This document shows positions 8,471-17,245 of a stretch of DNA of 64,000 nucleotides, in pieces. Each line of letters starts with the position of its first letter. Positions within the stretch are counted from its first letter, which is position 1. A program made the translations under genes and the position numbers. The notes beneath the pieces were generated by a model. That model was not told where the DNA came from. It made no database searches and saw only the letters and a list, made by a program, of their open reading frames with translations. Source of the stretch: Flavobacterium weaverense (GTDB taxonomy: Bacteria; Bacteroidota; Bacteroidia; Flavobacteriales; Flavobacteriaceae); assembly GCF_003688495.1 (NCBI RefSeq), contig NZ_REFH01000011.1, positions 1-64,000 on the forward strand, written 5' to 3'.

Positions 8471-10894
8471 ATGAAAAAAAACGTCTACTACATTCTAATA
8501 TTACTAGTAGCATCAGCTCAAGTTTTTGCGCAATCAGAACCACGCAAATGGGCTTTTGATAATTATTATAAATATTACAACCCAAAAGTAAATGAGCCAG
8601 AGAAAGATCAAGCAATTGAAAAATTAAGAGCGCATTATGCTACCTCAACTGAAGTAGATGGTAGGATAGGCAGCGTAAAATTAAGTTGGAAAGAGTGTAG
8701 CGAATTAATTCAAGAAAATGGTGCATTCAAGGATTTAATCGATAAAGAAAGAAACGTCGCAAGTACTGTTGCTGAAGCTTATAAAAGACTAGCTAAAATT
8801 GCAGTATCTGTTAGACGTGGTGAAGTAACTGCAGAAGTAGCGCTAACGCCTTCCTATCTAAAATCTATTATTTATTATGGTAATTTAGAAATTAGTAGAT
8901 CTAACTATGTACATCGTTTTCACGATTCTTGTTTTAGTATTCCGTCTTCGGCAGTTAGCATTTACTTTAGTTTTTTAAAGCAAATGGACGCTATTGAAAG
9001 TGGACAAGAGAAAAATCCATTATTAAAAGAAGCCTGTGACATGCTAAAAGTTACGGCATTACAATCATGGACACAACCACTGCGCAAAGATGCTACAGAT
9101 AATAATGTTGTACAAATAGAACGCTTTAGACATCACGTTTGGTGGGTCGGTGGAAATGGATTAGGAGGTTGGTCTGGTTACCGTGCAGTAATGCCTGTTG
9201 CTGTAATGTATAAATCGGTACCAATGATTGAATTACTAGCAGAGGTAGCAGCGGGTGGACTTAGCAATACTGCGCAAAATACAAATGAAACTGATTTTTG
9301 GAATGAAGGCATGACCGCAGATGGCGCAGGATGGGGACACGGTAGACAGTGTTTGATTTGGGGATATCCAATTCATGGCTCCAATGGAATATTTGGAATA
9401 CTGAATTTACTAAAAGATACTCCGTTTAATAAGAATATCGATCGCGAAAACGTTGATGCTTTACTAAATTTTATACGAGGTGGTAATTTCTATTACTATA
9501 AAGGATATATACTGCCGTGTCTTGATCGTGGTTCAATGGTTTATGATAATAAAACGAGTGTTATCTCTTATATAAGTATTGTAAACAATTTGATCAGTAA
9601 CTATAGTAACGTGCTGACTACAGCGGAATTAAAAGAATTAACACAATTAAAAAAAGAAGCTCAAACAAAAAACATCCAAATGAAAGATTATCCTGCGGGG
9701 ATGTATAACGGCACGCGCTGGTTTTTTAATAATGATGATTTAATAAAGAAAACTGATGATTATCACCTCATCGTTAATATGGCTTCTAGCAGATGTTCTG
9801 GTTTAGAAAGTGCTGATAATACTGCTGATAATTATAATTTTTACACTGCTGATGGATTGACATTATTCCAAAGAACTGGTTATGAATACAAATCTATTTT
9901 TGGTGCTTATGATGTAACCGCATCGCCAGGAGTAACGGCTAGAGAAGGCATGGAAAAACTTACACCTGTTACTAATTGGGAAGGATATAATAGTTTACAC
10001 AATTTTGCAGCAGCAACAACTAGTGGTGGAGTAAATAGTGCTTCTGGTTTCATTTTCGAAAAAAATAATACATATGATAAAAAGGATAAAAATGGTAAAG
10101 CTCTTACCCTTACTAACGAAGTATTGTATGGTGTGAAAGCAAATAAATCATGGTTTATTATAGGTGATTACATGGTAGCGCTTGGCGCTGGAGTAACGAA
10201 CAACAAACCTGATTTCGTTGGAACTATTCGCACTACTATTGACCAAACAGCATGGGAAAATGAGATCACTTTAATACAAAATGGAAAAGAAAAATCACTT
10301 TCTGGAAACATGGGTTCTATTTTAGCCGATAAAAAACCAATCTGGATTAAGCAAAAAAATAAGTTTGCCTATACCCTATTGCCTGAGTTCTCGAAGAAAA
10401 TGAATTATACTTTAGAGAGTAAAGAAACAGATTGGATAAAAATGAATCTCACTAATAAAAGCAAAGCAGACGCACCGAAAGCTGTTAAAGTTTTTAAATT
10501 ATGGTTGGATCACGGACAAAAGCCGACAAACGATACCTATGGTTATGTGGTTTATATGGGGAAAGGAAATCCTGATGCTGAACTTCCAGTGGTTGTAACA
10601 AATAACGATACAACTTTGCAAGCGGTACAATCTATGGATGGAAAAGTTTTTGGTGCTGTATTTTATTCGAAAAATGCGATAATGAAAGCAGGCAAAACTA
10701 CGTTGAAAGTTTCAGCTCCTTGCGCTGTTTTGATAGAAAAAGATAGTAATGGATATATCATAAGCGTTACCGATGCTGAAATGAATAAAGACTTGAAAGA
10801 GATTGTAGTAACCTTAAATGGGAAATCTATTTCGTTTGCAATGCCTCAGGGCAAAGAATGCGGAAAACCAATTTCTCAGACAGTTACTCTATAA
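8471..10894 (+). CDS. Secreted polysaccharide lyase, PL8-like (chondroitin AC/hyaluronate/xanthan lyase family)
   Basis: This is a secreted or periplasmic enzyme of 807 residues that should cleave uronic-acid-containing polysaccharides by beta-elimination. A signal peptide ends near VFAQSEP. The N-terminal alpha/alpha toroid carries the likely catalytic His290 and Tyr299 (HGRQCLIWGY), with the same nine-residue spacing as in Pedobacter heparinus chondroitin AC lyase, and an Arg in CLDRGSMVYDN. The middle and C-terminal beta-sandwich parts match the family (LGAGVTNN, FKLWLDHGQKP, SAPCAVLIEKD). No T9SS C-terminal sorting domain is obvious. It stands alone with its own terminator, without sulfatases or SusCD beside it, so the substrate cannot be fixed. 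Hyaluronate, chondroitin or another acidic glycan are possible. Confidence 0.8.
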   Translation: MKKNVYYILILLVASAQVFAQSEPRKWAFDNYYKYYNPKVNEPEKDQAIEKLRAHYATSTEVDGRIGSVKLSWKECSELIQENGAFKDLIDKERNVASTVAEAYKRLAKIAVSVRRGEVTAEVALTPSYLKSIIYYGNLEISRSNYVHRFHDSCFSIPSSAVSIYFSFLKQMDAIESGQEKNPLLKEACDMLKVTALQSWTQPLRKDATDNNVVQIERFRHHVWWVGGNGLGGWSGYRAVMPVAVMYKSVPMIELLAEVAAGGLSNTAQNTNETDFWNEGMTADGAGWGHGRQCLIWGYPIHGSNGIFGILNLLKDTPFNKNIDRENVDALLNFIRGGNFYYYKGYILPCLDRGSMVYDNKTSVISYISIVNNLISNYSNVLTTAELKELTQLKKEAQTKNIQMKDYPAGMYNGTRWFFNNDDLIKKTDDYHLIVNMASSRCSGLESADNTADNYNFYTADGLTLFQRTGYEYKSIFGAYDVTASPGVTAREGMEKLTPVTNWEGYNSLHNFAAATTSGGVNSASGFIFEKNNTYDKKDKNGKALTLTNEVLYGVKANKSWFIIGDYMVALGAGVTNNKPDFVGTIRTTIDQTAWENEITLIQNGKEKSLSGNMGSILADKKPIWIKQKNKFAYTLLPEFSKKMNYTLESKETDWIKMNLTNKSKADAPKAVKVFKLWLDHGQKPTNDTYGYVVYMGKGNPDAELPVVVTNNDTTLQAVQSMDGKVFGAVFYSKNAIMKAGKTTLKVSAPCAVLIEKDSNGYIISVTDAEMNKDLKEIVVTLNGKSISFAMPQGKECGKPISQTVTL

Positions 10895-10930
10895 ATCTAT
10901 CAAAAATTTATTCTTTAAATCACAAAGATT

Positions 10931-10962
10931 AAAAGCGCTGTTGAAAAATCAGCGCTTTTTTT
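10931..10962 (+). terminator. Intrinsic terminator after the polysaccharide lyase
   Basis: A 10-bp stem AAAAGCGCTG/CAGCGCTTTT with a 9-base loop, followed by a T run, lies 36 bases after the stop codon. Confidence 0.85.
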
Positions 10963-11577
10963 GTAAAAAGCATTTGTAATTCGAATTCATAATATGTTCG
11001 CAAAAAATAATAAGCGATAGCGATGATAAATTAGTGAATGAATTGTTCATAAATCCTACTAATGACATCTCCATGGAATTATCGAAATATGGTGCTGAAG
11101 TATAACTTATAGAAGCCCGAATAGTTGCGACATGATCTTAAGAATCGTGCAGTTGAAATGATCAAAATGTATTAGTAATTCAATTTTAGTTTGAGCCTAC
11201 TTTCAACTTCAAATCTACAAGAAATTTTATGTTCAACTTTACTTCCATAAATTTTAAGGTCTAAAAAGTATCGTAATAGTATTAATAACTACAAATTAAA
11301 GTACTATTGAACAATATTATCACTGAAATTACCATGGTATTTTACTAATAATTATAGATTGTTAAAAATTACTTTTTCGGAAGAATTTAAAAAAATTTAC
11401 TGTTTAATAAATCAACAAAAGTTAAATAAAATATAGAAATATTGATGAAAGCGTTTAAAATCAATATCTTTAAGAACGTTAGTGCAAGAAAATTTATTAT
11501 TTTAATTAAAAAGATAATTATGAATGCGCATCTCTTGTACTTTCACTATTTAGAAAACAAAACTCAAAAAATAAAAC
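10963..11577. other. Intergenic region with a possible gene remnant
   Basis: No intact gene is supported. A 40-codon open frame at 10983-11105 (plus strand) ends in MELSKYGAEV and a stop but has no start codon near its beginning, so it may be the tail of a decayed gene. An ORF starting at 11442 overlaps the next gene out of frame and is not credible. Confidence 0.3.
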
Positions 11578-12246
11578 ATGGGAAAAGTAGTAAAAATTAC
11601 AGATTTAGAAATGATAACTCACGACGTGCTGAGAGTGACTTTTGAAAAACCAAAAGGATATTCATTCATACCGGGTCAGGCAGCAGACATTTCAGTTAAT
11701 CAGCCAAATTGGGAAGATAAAAAAAGCTGTTTCACCTTTACTTCATTACCAGAAGATGAAACTTTAGAATTCACAATTAAGACCTATCCAGCAAGACAAA
11801 GAGTTACTAATAAATTATTATCCTCGCAAGTGGGGGACGAAATTATTCTACAAGATGCTTTTGGGGACATTAGAAATCAAGGTGAAGGAGTTTTTATCGC
11901 TGGTGGTGCTGGAGTTACTCCTTTTATAGCTATTCTAAAAGTATTAGAACAAAAAGGAGCGGTAGGAAACAGCAAGTTAATTTTTGCTAATAAAAAGGCA
12001 GAAGATATAATTGATAAAAAATTCTTTTCAAATATTTTGGGTGATAATTTTATCAATGTCTTATCAGAAGAAAATAAAAAAGGATATGAAAATGGTTATA
12101 TCACCACTGAAATCATTAAAAAATATGTAGACGGAAATTCTGATACTTACTACTTATGTGGGCCACCGCCAATGATGAATGCAATTGATGAAAGCTTATT
12201 ATCCATTGGTGTAAATAAAAATAAAATCATTAAAGAGTCTTATTAA
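11578..12246 (+). CDS. Flavodoxin/ferredoxin reductase-family FAD/NAD(P)-binding protein
   Basis: This is a compact 222-residue oxidoreductase of the ferredoxin-NADP reductase fold, with no signal peptide. Residues 1-100 form the FAD-binding barrel, with a CFTFTSLPED segment in the position of the usual RxYS motif. The C-terminal half binds the pyridine nucleotide: GGAGVTPF holds the phosphate loop and CGPPPMM is the family's nicotinamide-side motif. It should transfer electrons between NAD(P)H and a small redox partner such as flavodoxin or ferredoxin. The partner is not encoded next to it. It is monocistronic, separated from the META lipoprotein by 298 bases. Confidence 0.85.
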   Translation: MGKVVKITDLEMITHDVLRVTFEKPKGYSFIPGQAADISVNQPNWEDKKSCFTFTSLPEDETLEFTIKTYPARQRVTNKLLSSQVGDEIILQDAFGDIRNQGEGVFIAGGAGVTPFIAILKVLEQKGAVGNSKLIFANKKAEDIIDKKFFSNILGDNFINVLSEENKKGYENGYITTEIIKKYVDGNSDTYYLCGPPPMMNAIDESLLSIGVNKNKIIKESY

Positions 12247-12511
12247 TAATATTTAGGTTTCAATTTTTATTCGATGCCTATTTCAAATTTAACTTTGATA
12301 TAAAATATCATTAAAGCGTTTTCTTTAATATCACTGCTGTTATTGTAAAGTATTGACAACGAAAACGTAACAATATTTAAGCTATTTTAAATAATATTAA
12401 AATTTGCTACTTAACTTCATATAATATATCGTAACATTTTAATTTACAAGTTTTTAATTAATTAAATATTCACTTTAAAATATCTATAGTCCTCATTGTT
12501 TAAAGTATGGC

Positions 12512-12519
12512 TATCTTTG
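12512..12519 (+). promoter_or_regulatory. -7 element of the META lipoprotein gene
   Basis: TATCTTTG matches TAnnTTTG exactly, 25 bases before the ATG at 12545. A TTG occurs upstream, but its spacing is shorter than usual. Confidence 0.45.
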
Positions 12520-12544
12520 CAATTATTTTAAAAATAAAAATATT

Positions 12545-12991
12545 ATGAAAATTAAAAGCCTACTTCTGGTATTCTTAGCTTTTATAGCTATTGGATGCAA
12601 TTCAACAAAAAAGTCAAATCCAGAATCGAAAGATGAGACGATAACTGAGAAATATTGGAAATTAAAAACTTTAGATGGTAAAGAAGTTTTGATGAAAAAA
12701 AATCAGGAGCGCGAAATCTTTATTACTTTGAAAACAGATGAAAATAGACTTACAGGATTTGCAGGATGTAATTCTTTGTCTGGTGAATACACGTTAGAAG
12801 AAGGAAATAGAATTAGCTTCAAAAATGTTGCAGTTACAATGAAAATGTGTCCGGATGTAGATTTAAACGAGAGTGAACTTTTAGAAGTTTTTGAATTAGC
12901 TGATAATTACACGATTGTAAATGATGTGTTATCTTTGAACGTAGGTAGAAGAGCTCCTTTAGCTGTTTTCGAAGCAGTTTACATGAACTAA
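12545..12991 (+). CDS. META domain lipoprotein (HslJ-like)
   Basis: This is a 148-residue putative lipoprotein. A short hydrophobic leader ends in the lipobox AIGC with the lipidated Cys at about residue 18. The rest is one META domain, as in E. coli HslJ, recognised by the FAGCNSLSGEY and VTMKMCPD segments. The two cysteines in those segments are typical and may form a disulfide. META/HslJ proteins are envelope proteins linked to heat or antibiotic stress, and no enzymatic activity is established. A TAnnTTTG element lies just upstream and a strong terminator downstream, so it is transcribed alone. Confidence 0.85.
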   Translation: MKIKSLLLVFLAFIAIGCNSTKKSNPESKDETITEKYWKLKTLDGKEVLMKKNQEREIFITLKTDENRLTGFAGCNSLSGEYTLEEGNRISFKNVAVTMKMCPDVDLNESELLEVFELADNYTIVNDVLSLNVGRRAPLAVFEAVYMN

Positions 12992-13053
12992 CATAATCGT
13001 TCTAGAATTCTACAATAACTACAAAGAACTTTTTTTAGCGTGGTAACAAAATC

Positions 13054-13092
13054 AAAGATCTGGTATACAAATGTATATCAGATCTTTTTTTT
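13054..13092 (+). terminator. Intrinsic terminator after the META lipoprotein
   Basis: A 15-bp stem (AAAGATCTGGTATAC with GTATATCAGATCTTT, one G-U pair) with an AAAT loop and a run of eight or more T. Confidence 0.9.
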
Positions 13093-13593
13093 ATGCTTGA
13101 TACCAAAATTTTATTTAACTAAAAAAAATGGATCAATCTTAAGTATAGAGAATAGTAATTATTTCTTTTATTAGTTTAGATGCTTGATTCATTTCTCTGA
13201 TGCATAAACTGTTATTATTTGTACTACTGCATTAACAAATTCTATTTTTAATCACTATTTAAAGACTATAAAATTTGTTCCTTGCATATTAAAAAATCAT
13301 ATAAAATTTAATCTAAAAATTTACACTTTTAAGCACTTACATTAAATCTTTATCCTATACTAGAATTTTAAAATTAGAAATTTCGTAATGATTAAATTTT
13401 AAATAGTTTAAGAAATATAATTATTGTAATCGCAGCAATGGTTCAATTTATCGATAAAGAGTTAATTAACTTACGCTAGAAAATGAGTAAAAATTATAAA
13501 TATTTACGTTAATGTAGTTTAAAGTAAAAGTTATAAAGAATTGTTAAATTCATGAATTGCTAAATTTCGGCATTTGTTTTGCATTCCTGAGAT
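13093..13593. other. Intergenic region upstream of the epimerase gene
   Basis: About 500 bases of very AT-rich DNA with no supported gene. A weak promoter-like pair, TTG and TAAATTTC, lies about 35-60 bases before the ATG at 13594. Nothing else is recognised. Confidence 0.35.
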
Positions 13594-14601
13594 ATGATAA
13601 AGAAAAATATTTTACTAACTGGAGCATCTGGAACTGTAGGTTTCGAGGCATTAAAGCAATTACTTGCTCTTGATAGATATACTATAACTGTTTTTGATCA
13701 AGAAAGTGAAGCCTCTCGCGAAAAATTACTTCCATTCAAAGATAAAATTACAATAGTCTTTGGTGATATTAGCAATTTTGATGACTTGGATGCTATTCGA
13801 AATATAGATTTTGCAATTCACTTAGCGGCAGTAATTCCGCCAGTAGCTGATGACTTTCCACCATTAGCTAAAAAAGTAAATTTAAATGGAACTCAAAATT
13901 TAGTAAAACAGTTAGAAAAGCATTCGCCTACAGCTTTTATGATGTTTAGTTCGAGTATTTCTGTATATGGAGATCGAATAGTAGATCCTTATATTAATGT
14001 TGGAGACCAACTGCAACCCAGTGAAGGAGATTATTATGCAACAACTAAAATTGCAGCCGAAGAATACATTCGGAATAGTAAATTAGATTACACGATATTT
14101 AGATTAGCTGCAATTATGGGTAATCACAAAATATCAAAACTAATGTTTCACCAACCTTTAAATACAGCATTAGAAATAGCAACGCCAAGAGATACTGCCC
14201 GAGCATTTGTAAATGGAATTGAGAAACAACATTTACTTTCTAAGCGAATTTTTAACTTGGGAGGAGGAGAAAGTTGTCGCGCTAGTTATAAAGTTTTTTT
14301 AGAGCGATCTTTTGCTATCTTTGGATTAGGGAAGTTAAATTTTCCCGAGCACGCGTTTGCAGATAAAAATTTCCATTGTGGATATTATGCTGATGGCGAT
14401 GATTTAGAAGAAATAGTTCATTTTAGGCAAGACACTTTAGATGATTATTTTAAAATGGAATCTGAAAAAGTTTCTTCAGTTAGAAAAATTGCCACTTCAA
14501 TAATTAAAGAACCGGTTAAATGGTTTTTGTTAAAAAAATCAGAACCATATCAGGCCTTTAAACAGCAAGATCCAATTCAAATGAAACATTATTTTAATTA
14601 A
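13594..14601 (+). CDS. NAD(P)-dependent epimerase/dehydratase (extended SDR)
   Basis: This is a 335-residue cytosolic extended short-chain dehydrogenase. The Rossmann motif GASGTVG lies at residues 10-16, the HLAAVIPP segment follows, a serine-rich SSSISVYGD strand supplies the catalytic Ser region, and Y148-K152 forms the YxxxK pair. These enzymes act on nucleotide sugars, steroids or small carbonyls, and the substrate is not evident. The C-terminal 130 residues are less conserved. The DUF2141 gene begins 12 bases after its stop, so the two are probably co-transcribed, although no functional link is obvious. Confidence 0.85.
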   Translation: MIKKNILLTGASGTVGFEALKQLLALDRYTITVFDQESEASREKLLPFKDKITIVFGDISNFDDLDAIRNIDFAIHLAAVIPPVADDFPPLAKKVNLNGTQNLVKQLEKHSPTAFMMFSSSISVYGDRIVDPYINVGDQLQPSEGDYYATTKIAAEEYIRNSKLDYTIFRLAAIMGNHKISKLMFHQPLNTALEIATPRDTARAFVNGIEKQHLLSKRIFNLGGGESCRASYKVFLERSFAIFGLGKLNFPEHAFADKNFHCGYYADGDDLEEIVHFRQDTLDDYFKMESEKVSSVRKIATSIIKEPVKWFLLKKSEPYQAFKQQDPIQMKHYFN

Positions 14602-14613
14602 AAATACCAAATT

Positions 14614-15030
14614 ATGAGTAACTTATTTATATTTTTTAGCCTCATCACAAGTTTATTTTCAGCAGAAAATCCACAGTTAACGATTAAAATTTCCAATATT
14701 GAAAAAATGAAGGGAGAGATTATAATAGGTATTTTCGACAAAGACAAAAACTTTCTTAAAGAGGGATCTGCAATAAAGAATTATACTGTCAAAGTAGAAA
14801 AGAATACCGCATTTATTACAATTACCGATTTACCTAAGGGCGAATATGCAGTTACAATGTATCATGACGAAAATTCGGATAAAGAATGTAATAGAAATTT
14901 TATGGGACTGCCAAAAGAATCTTATGCCTTTTCCAATAATTTTAAGCCAAAATTTGGCCCACCTAAATTTAAGGACTGTAAGTTTGAATTGATAGAGAAT
15001 AAGACCTTAAATATAAAAATGATCAATTAG
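14614..15030 (+). CDS. DUF2141 domain secreted protein
   Basis: This is a 138-residue protein with a signal peptide-like leader (MSNLFIFFSLITSLFSAEN) and one DUF2141 domain. The domain is recognised by KGEIIIGIFDK, LPKGEYAVTMYHDEN and the C-terminal NNFKPKFGPPKFKD. The predicted fold is a small beta-sandwich in the periplasm or outer envelope. DUF2141 proteins are common in Bacteroidota and lack an assigned function. It is coupled to the epimerase gene just upstream. Confidence 0.8.
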   Translation: MSNLFIFFSLITSLFSAENPQLTIKISNIEKMKGEIIIGIFDKDKNFLKEGSAIKNYTVKVEKNTAFITITDLPKGEYAVTMYHDENSDKECNRNFMGLPKESYAFSNNFKPKFGPPKFKDCKFELIENKTLNIKMIN

Positions 15031-15192
15031 ATATTTATAACATCCATTTTATTAAAATTAGCTTTGTAAATAGTAATCTAAAATTCAATCCTTTTTCAGT
15101 TGAAGTGAAGCATTATCATTTATTTTACAAATAAATTGAATTGAGAATTGAATTGAACATGAACTTTCTACTTAAAAATACTAATAAATTAG

Positions 15193-15223
15193 TGCATGAT
15201 TTTATAAATCAGGCATTTTTTTT
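15193..15223 (+). terminator. Probable intrinsic terminator
   Basis: TGCATGATTT and AAATCAGGCA pair with one mismatch around a 3-base loop and are followed by eight T. It lies 163 bases after the DUF2141 stop. Confidence 0.6.
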
Positions 15224-15693
15224 GAAAATCAAGGAGTAAATGCTTTAATATAATTGATTTTCTATAATCACTTTTCATGCTTTTTACTTATCTGCAAATG
15301 AATAGAATAAAACTCTTAAAAGAACTGCGTTTACAAAATGGCATTCATCTAAAATTTGCAACACAGTAGTTTTCTCGATAGTTTACCTATTTAATTTTGT
15401 ATATATAAATTGCCGCTGCTTTTCGATATAAAAAAACACATCACCACACATTTATAATAATCGTAAATAGAGGATTAAAGGACTTTAGATCTCTAAATGC
15501 TTTAATAAAATGGGATAAACTGTTAATTCTAAATTTAGAATGTCTTTTCCTATTTTCTAGTAACGTTATAGATTTCTAATTTGTACTATTTTCTTTTTGC
15601 TATTTAATAACAACAATTATAAACTCATAAAATAAGATCTTTAACTAAAGTAATCGTATTTTTACCTCTTATAAAAAACAGGAAACAAAGACA
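15224..15693. other. Intergenic region upstream of the GbsR regulator
   Basis: No gene is supported. A self-complementary TAACGTTA lies at 15561-15568, followed by ATTTGTACTATT at 15579-15590. This same 12-mer overlaps the promoter downstream of gbsR (from 16319), so autoregulation is possible but unproven. Confidence 0.3.
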
Positions 15694-16185
15694 ATGACTG
15701 AATCTGAAGAACAAATAAGACTTATAGAAGAATTAGGTTTACAGCTAGAGGACAATATAAAACTTTCTCCTCTTGCCTCAAGAATTTATTCTTTACTAAT
15801 TCTTTCTTCGAATGAAGGTCTAACATTTGAAGAAATTCAAACTATTGTTCCAGCTAGTAAAAGTTCAATTTCAGTAAACGTTAACGTTCTTTTGCAATTG
15901 GATTATATTTCTTTTTATACAAAATCCGGTACCAGAAAAAGGTATTTTAGACTTGCTAAATATTTTTCATTGGTAACATTAAATGTTGATTTTCAAGATA
16001 TCTCAAATGAGGTCCGTTTAATAGATAAAATCAATACCTACAATAAGAAGTACCATAGTGCGAAATATACCAATGAAAACTATTTAGGAGATATATTACA
16101 AGATTATCTAATTAAAAAACAAACTCTTATTCAAGACACTATTAAAAAAATCGATGATTTTAGTGCTAGTGATAAAGAAAAATAA
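15694..16185 (+). CDS. GbsR/MarR-type transcriptional regulator
   Basis: This is a 163-residue DNA-binding protein. A winged helix spans about residues 20-95, with LTFEEIQTIVPASKSSISVN as helix-turn-helix and an RKRYFRLAKYF wing. The C-terminal helices (about 105-155) probably dimerise. The make-up matches the GbsR branch of MarR-like regulators, which in Flavobacteria often accompany TolC-type efflux operons. Here the efflux operon is about 9 kb downstream, and no other regulator gene lies between. A palindrome shared by the region just after this gene and by the promoter of the efflux operon is its best candidate operator. The ligand is unknown. Confidence 0.8.
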   Translation: MTESEEQIRLIEELGLQLEDNIKLSPLASRIYSLLILSSNEGLTFEEIQTIVPASKSSISVNVNVLLQLDYISFYTKSGTRKRYFRLAKYFSLVTLNVDFQDISNEVRLIDKINTYNKKYHSAKYTNENYLGDILQDYLIKKQTLIQDTIKKIDDFSASDKEK

Positions 16186-16734
16186 AAATTTTATACTTTA
16201 AATCTGTAAGCTTATCATCAGTAGATAAAAAGATATACCTTAAATAAATTAGACTTTATAAATTTAAATATAAAATGTATTATCATTTTGGTTCGTTTTG
16301 TTACGAACTTATCGTATATTTGTACTATTGATATAATGTAGAATAATTTAAAGAAAATAAAATACACACGAATGCCTTTTTTAACTAGAGTCATAAAAAC
16401 TTTGTTCAAACTCAAAGTTTTAAAAAAGCATTAGAAAATAGCATTAAATTTTTTCACGGTGTGATAATAAGAAGATGAATAACGTTTAGTAAATTTCTAT
16501 CTTTTTCATAATTTTACTTAAAAGCCATTTAGCTGCCTGATTTAGTTGGGCTAACATCTCTTTAAATAGTAAAAGAGAATAATTTAGAACAGGATTTTGC
16601 ATAATTTTTAAAGAGATTTAAGTAAGAACATTTCAAATAGTGAATATTCCTTTTATAGTACGAAAGCAAGCTTGTAAAAAACCATTAAATGAAATTTTAG
16701 AATACTATTTTTAGATTTTTAAGAAAACAAAACT
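16186..16734. other. Intergenic region with a regulated promoter and two very small ORFs
   Basis: It contains the palindrome and -7 element at 16291-16322. A 20-residue ORF (16372-16434, plus strand, MPFLTRVIKTLFKLKVLKKH) follows that promoter by about 50 bases. A 38-residue ORF lies on the minus strand (16486-16602, beginning MQNPVLNYSLLLFKE). Neither can be called a gene from sequence alone. The promoter may instead drive the membrane protein gene at 16735 through a long leader. Confidence 0.35.
16291..16322 (+). promoter_or_regulatory. Palindromic operator with adjoining -7 promoter element (copy 1)
   Basis: GTTCGT at 16291-16296 and ACGAAC at 16303-16308 form an inverted repeat with a 6-base spacer. 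TATATTTG, an exact TAnnTTTG element, begins 6 bases later at 16315. The same layout recurs at 25146-25177. The palindrome would lie between the -33 and -7 elements, a typical repressor position. The GbsR protein encoded just upstream is the obvious candidate, by inference. Confidence 0.6.
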
Positions 16735-17202
16735 ATGACCAAATTAAAACAAACCAAATTATTAAAGGGCGCAATAACCACTGGGATTATCAACGCGTTT
16801 ATTAACGGAGGAATTCAGTACTTTTTTCTAAAAGATTTAAAAGTAATACCCATTTCAGTTGATGCTATAACAAATAATATTCCTACGGTGTTAGGCGAAG
16901 CCGTTTCTTTAGCAATTTCGTTATCTATATTACTGACGGTGGTGGCGTATTTCACGATTAAAGAGAAAAAAGTCAAGTTTTTCCCAACCGCTTTTTGGCT
17001 CGCTATAAAACATGTTTTTTTTACTTTTGGAGTTATTACATCATTAGCCGTGTTATGGCAAAAGAATATGGGAACTATTGAAGTTTCATTAATTACCGCT
17101 TTGATAATAATTGGTTTAATTGCTGGTCTAATTTCTGGAGTTATTAACTATTTGACTTTGAAGGAATGCACGATAAATAACGAGGATACTATAAGTAATT
17201 AA
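16735..17202 (+). CDS. Four-helix integral membrane protein of unknown function
   Basis: This is a 155-residue protein with about four hydrophobic helices (about residues 12-30, 52-75, 88-105 and 118-143) and short charged loops. I do not recognise the family. It starts 43 bases before the amidohydrolase lipoprotein and is probably the first gene of a three-gene unit with that hydrolase and the SDR. A promoter with a palindrome lies about 400 bases upstream. A transport-assisting or envelope role is possible, but nothing in the sequence shows it. Confidence 0.65.
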   Translation: MTKLKQTKLLKGAITTGIINAFINGGIQYFFLKDLKVIPISVDAITNNIPTVLGEAVSLAISLSILLTVVAYFTIKEKKVKFFPTAFWLAIKHVFFTFGVITSLAVLWQKNMGTIEVSLITALIIIGLIAGLISGVINYLTLKECTINNEDTISN

Positions 17203-17245
17203 AAAATATTTTAATAAAAAAAATAGTAAAATAAAACCTATCAAT

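Noticed and set aside
11442..11645. 67-codon ORF (MMKAFKINIFKN...)
   Set aside because: It overlaps the start of the flavodoxin reductase gene in another frame, is lysine-rich from AT-rich DNA, and resembles nothing known.
16218..16415. 65-codon minus-strand ORF over the palindrome promoter
   Set aside because: It reads through a clear regulatory site and consists of AT-rich low-complexity hydrophobic codons.
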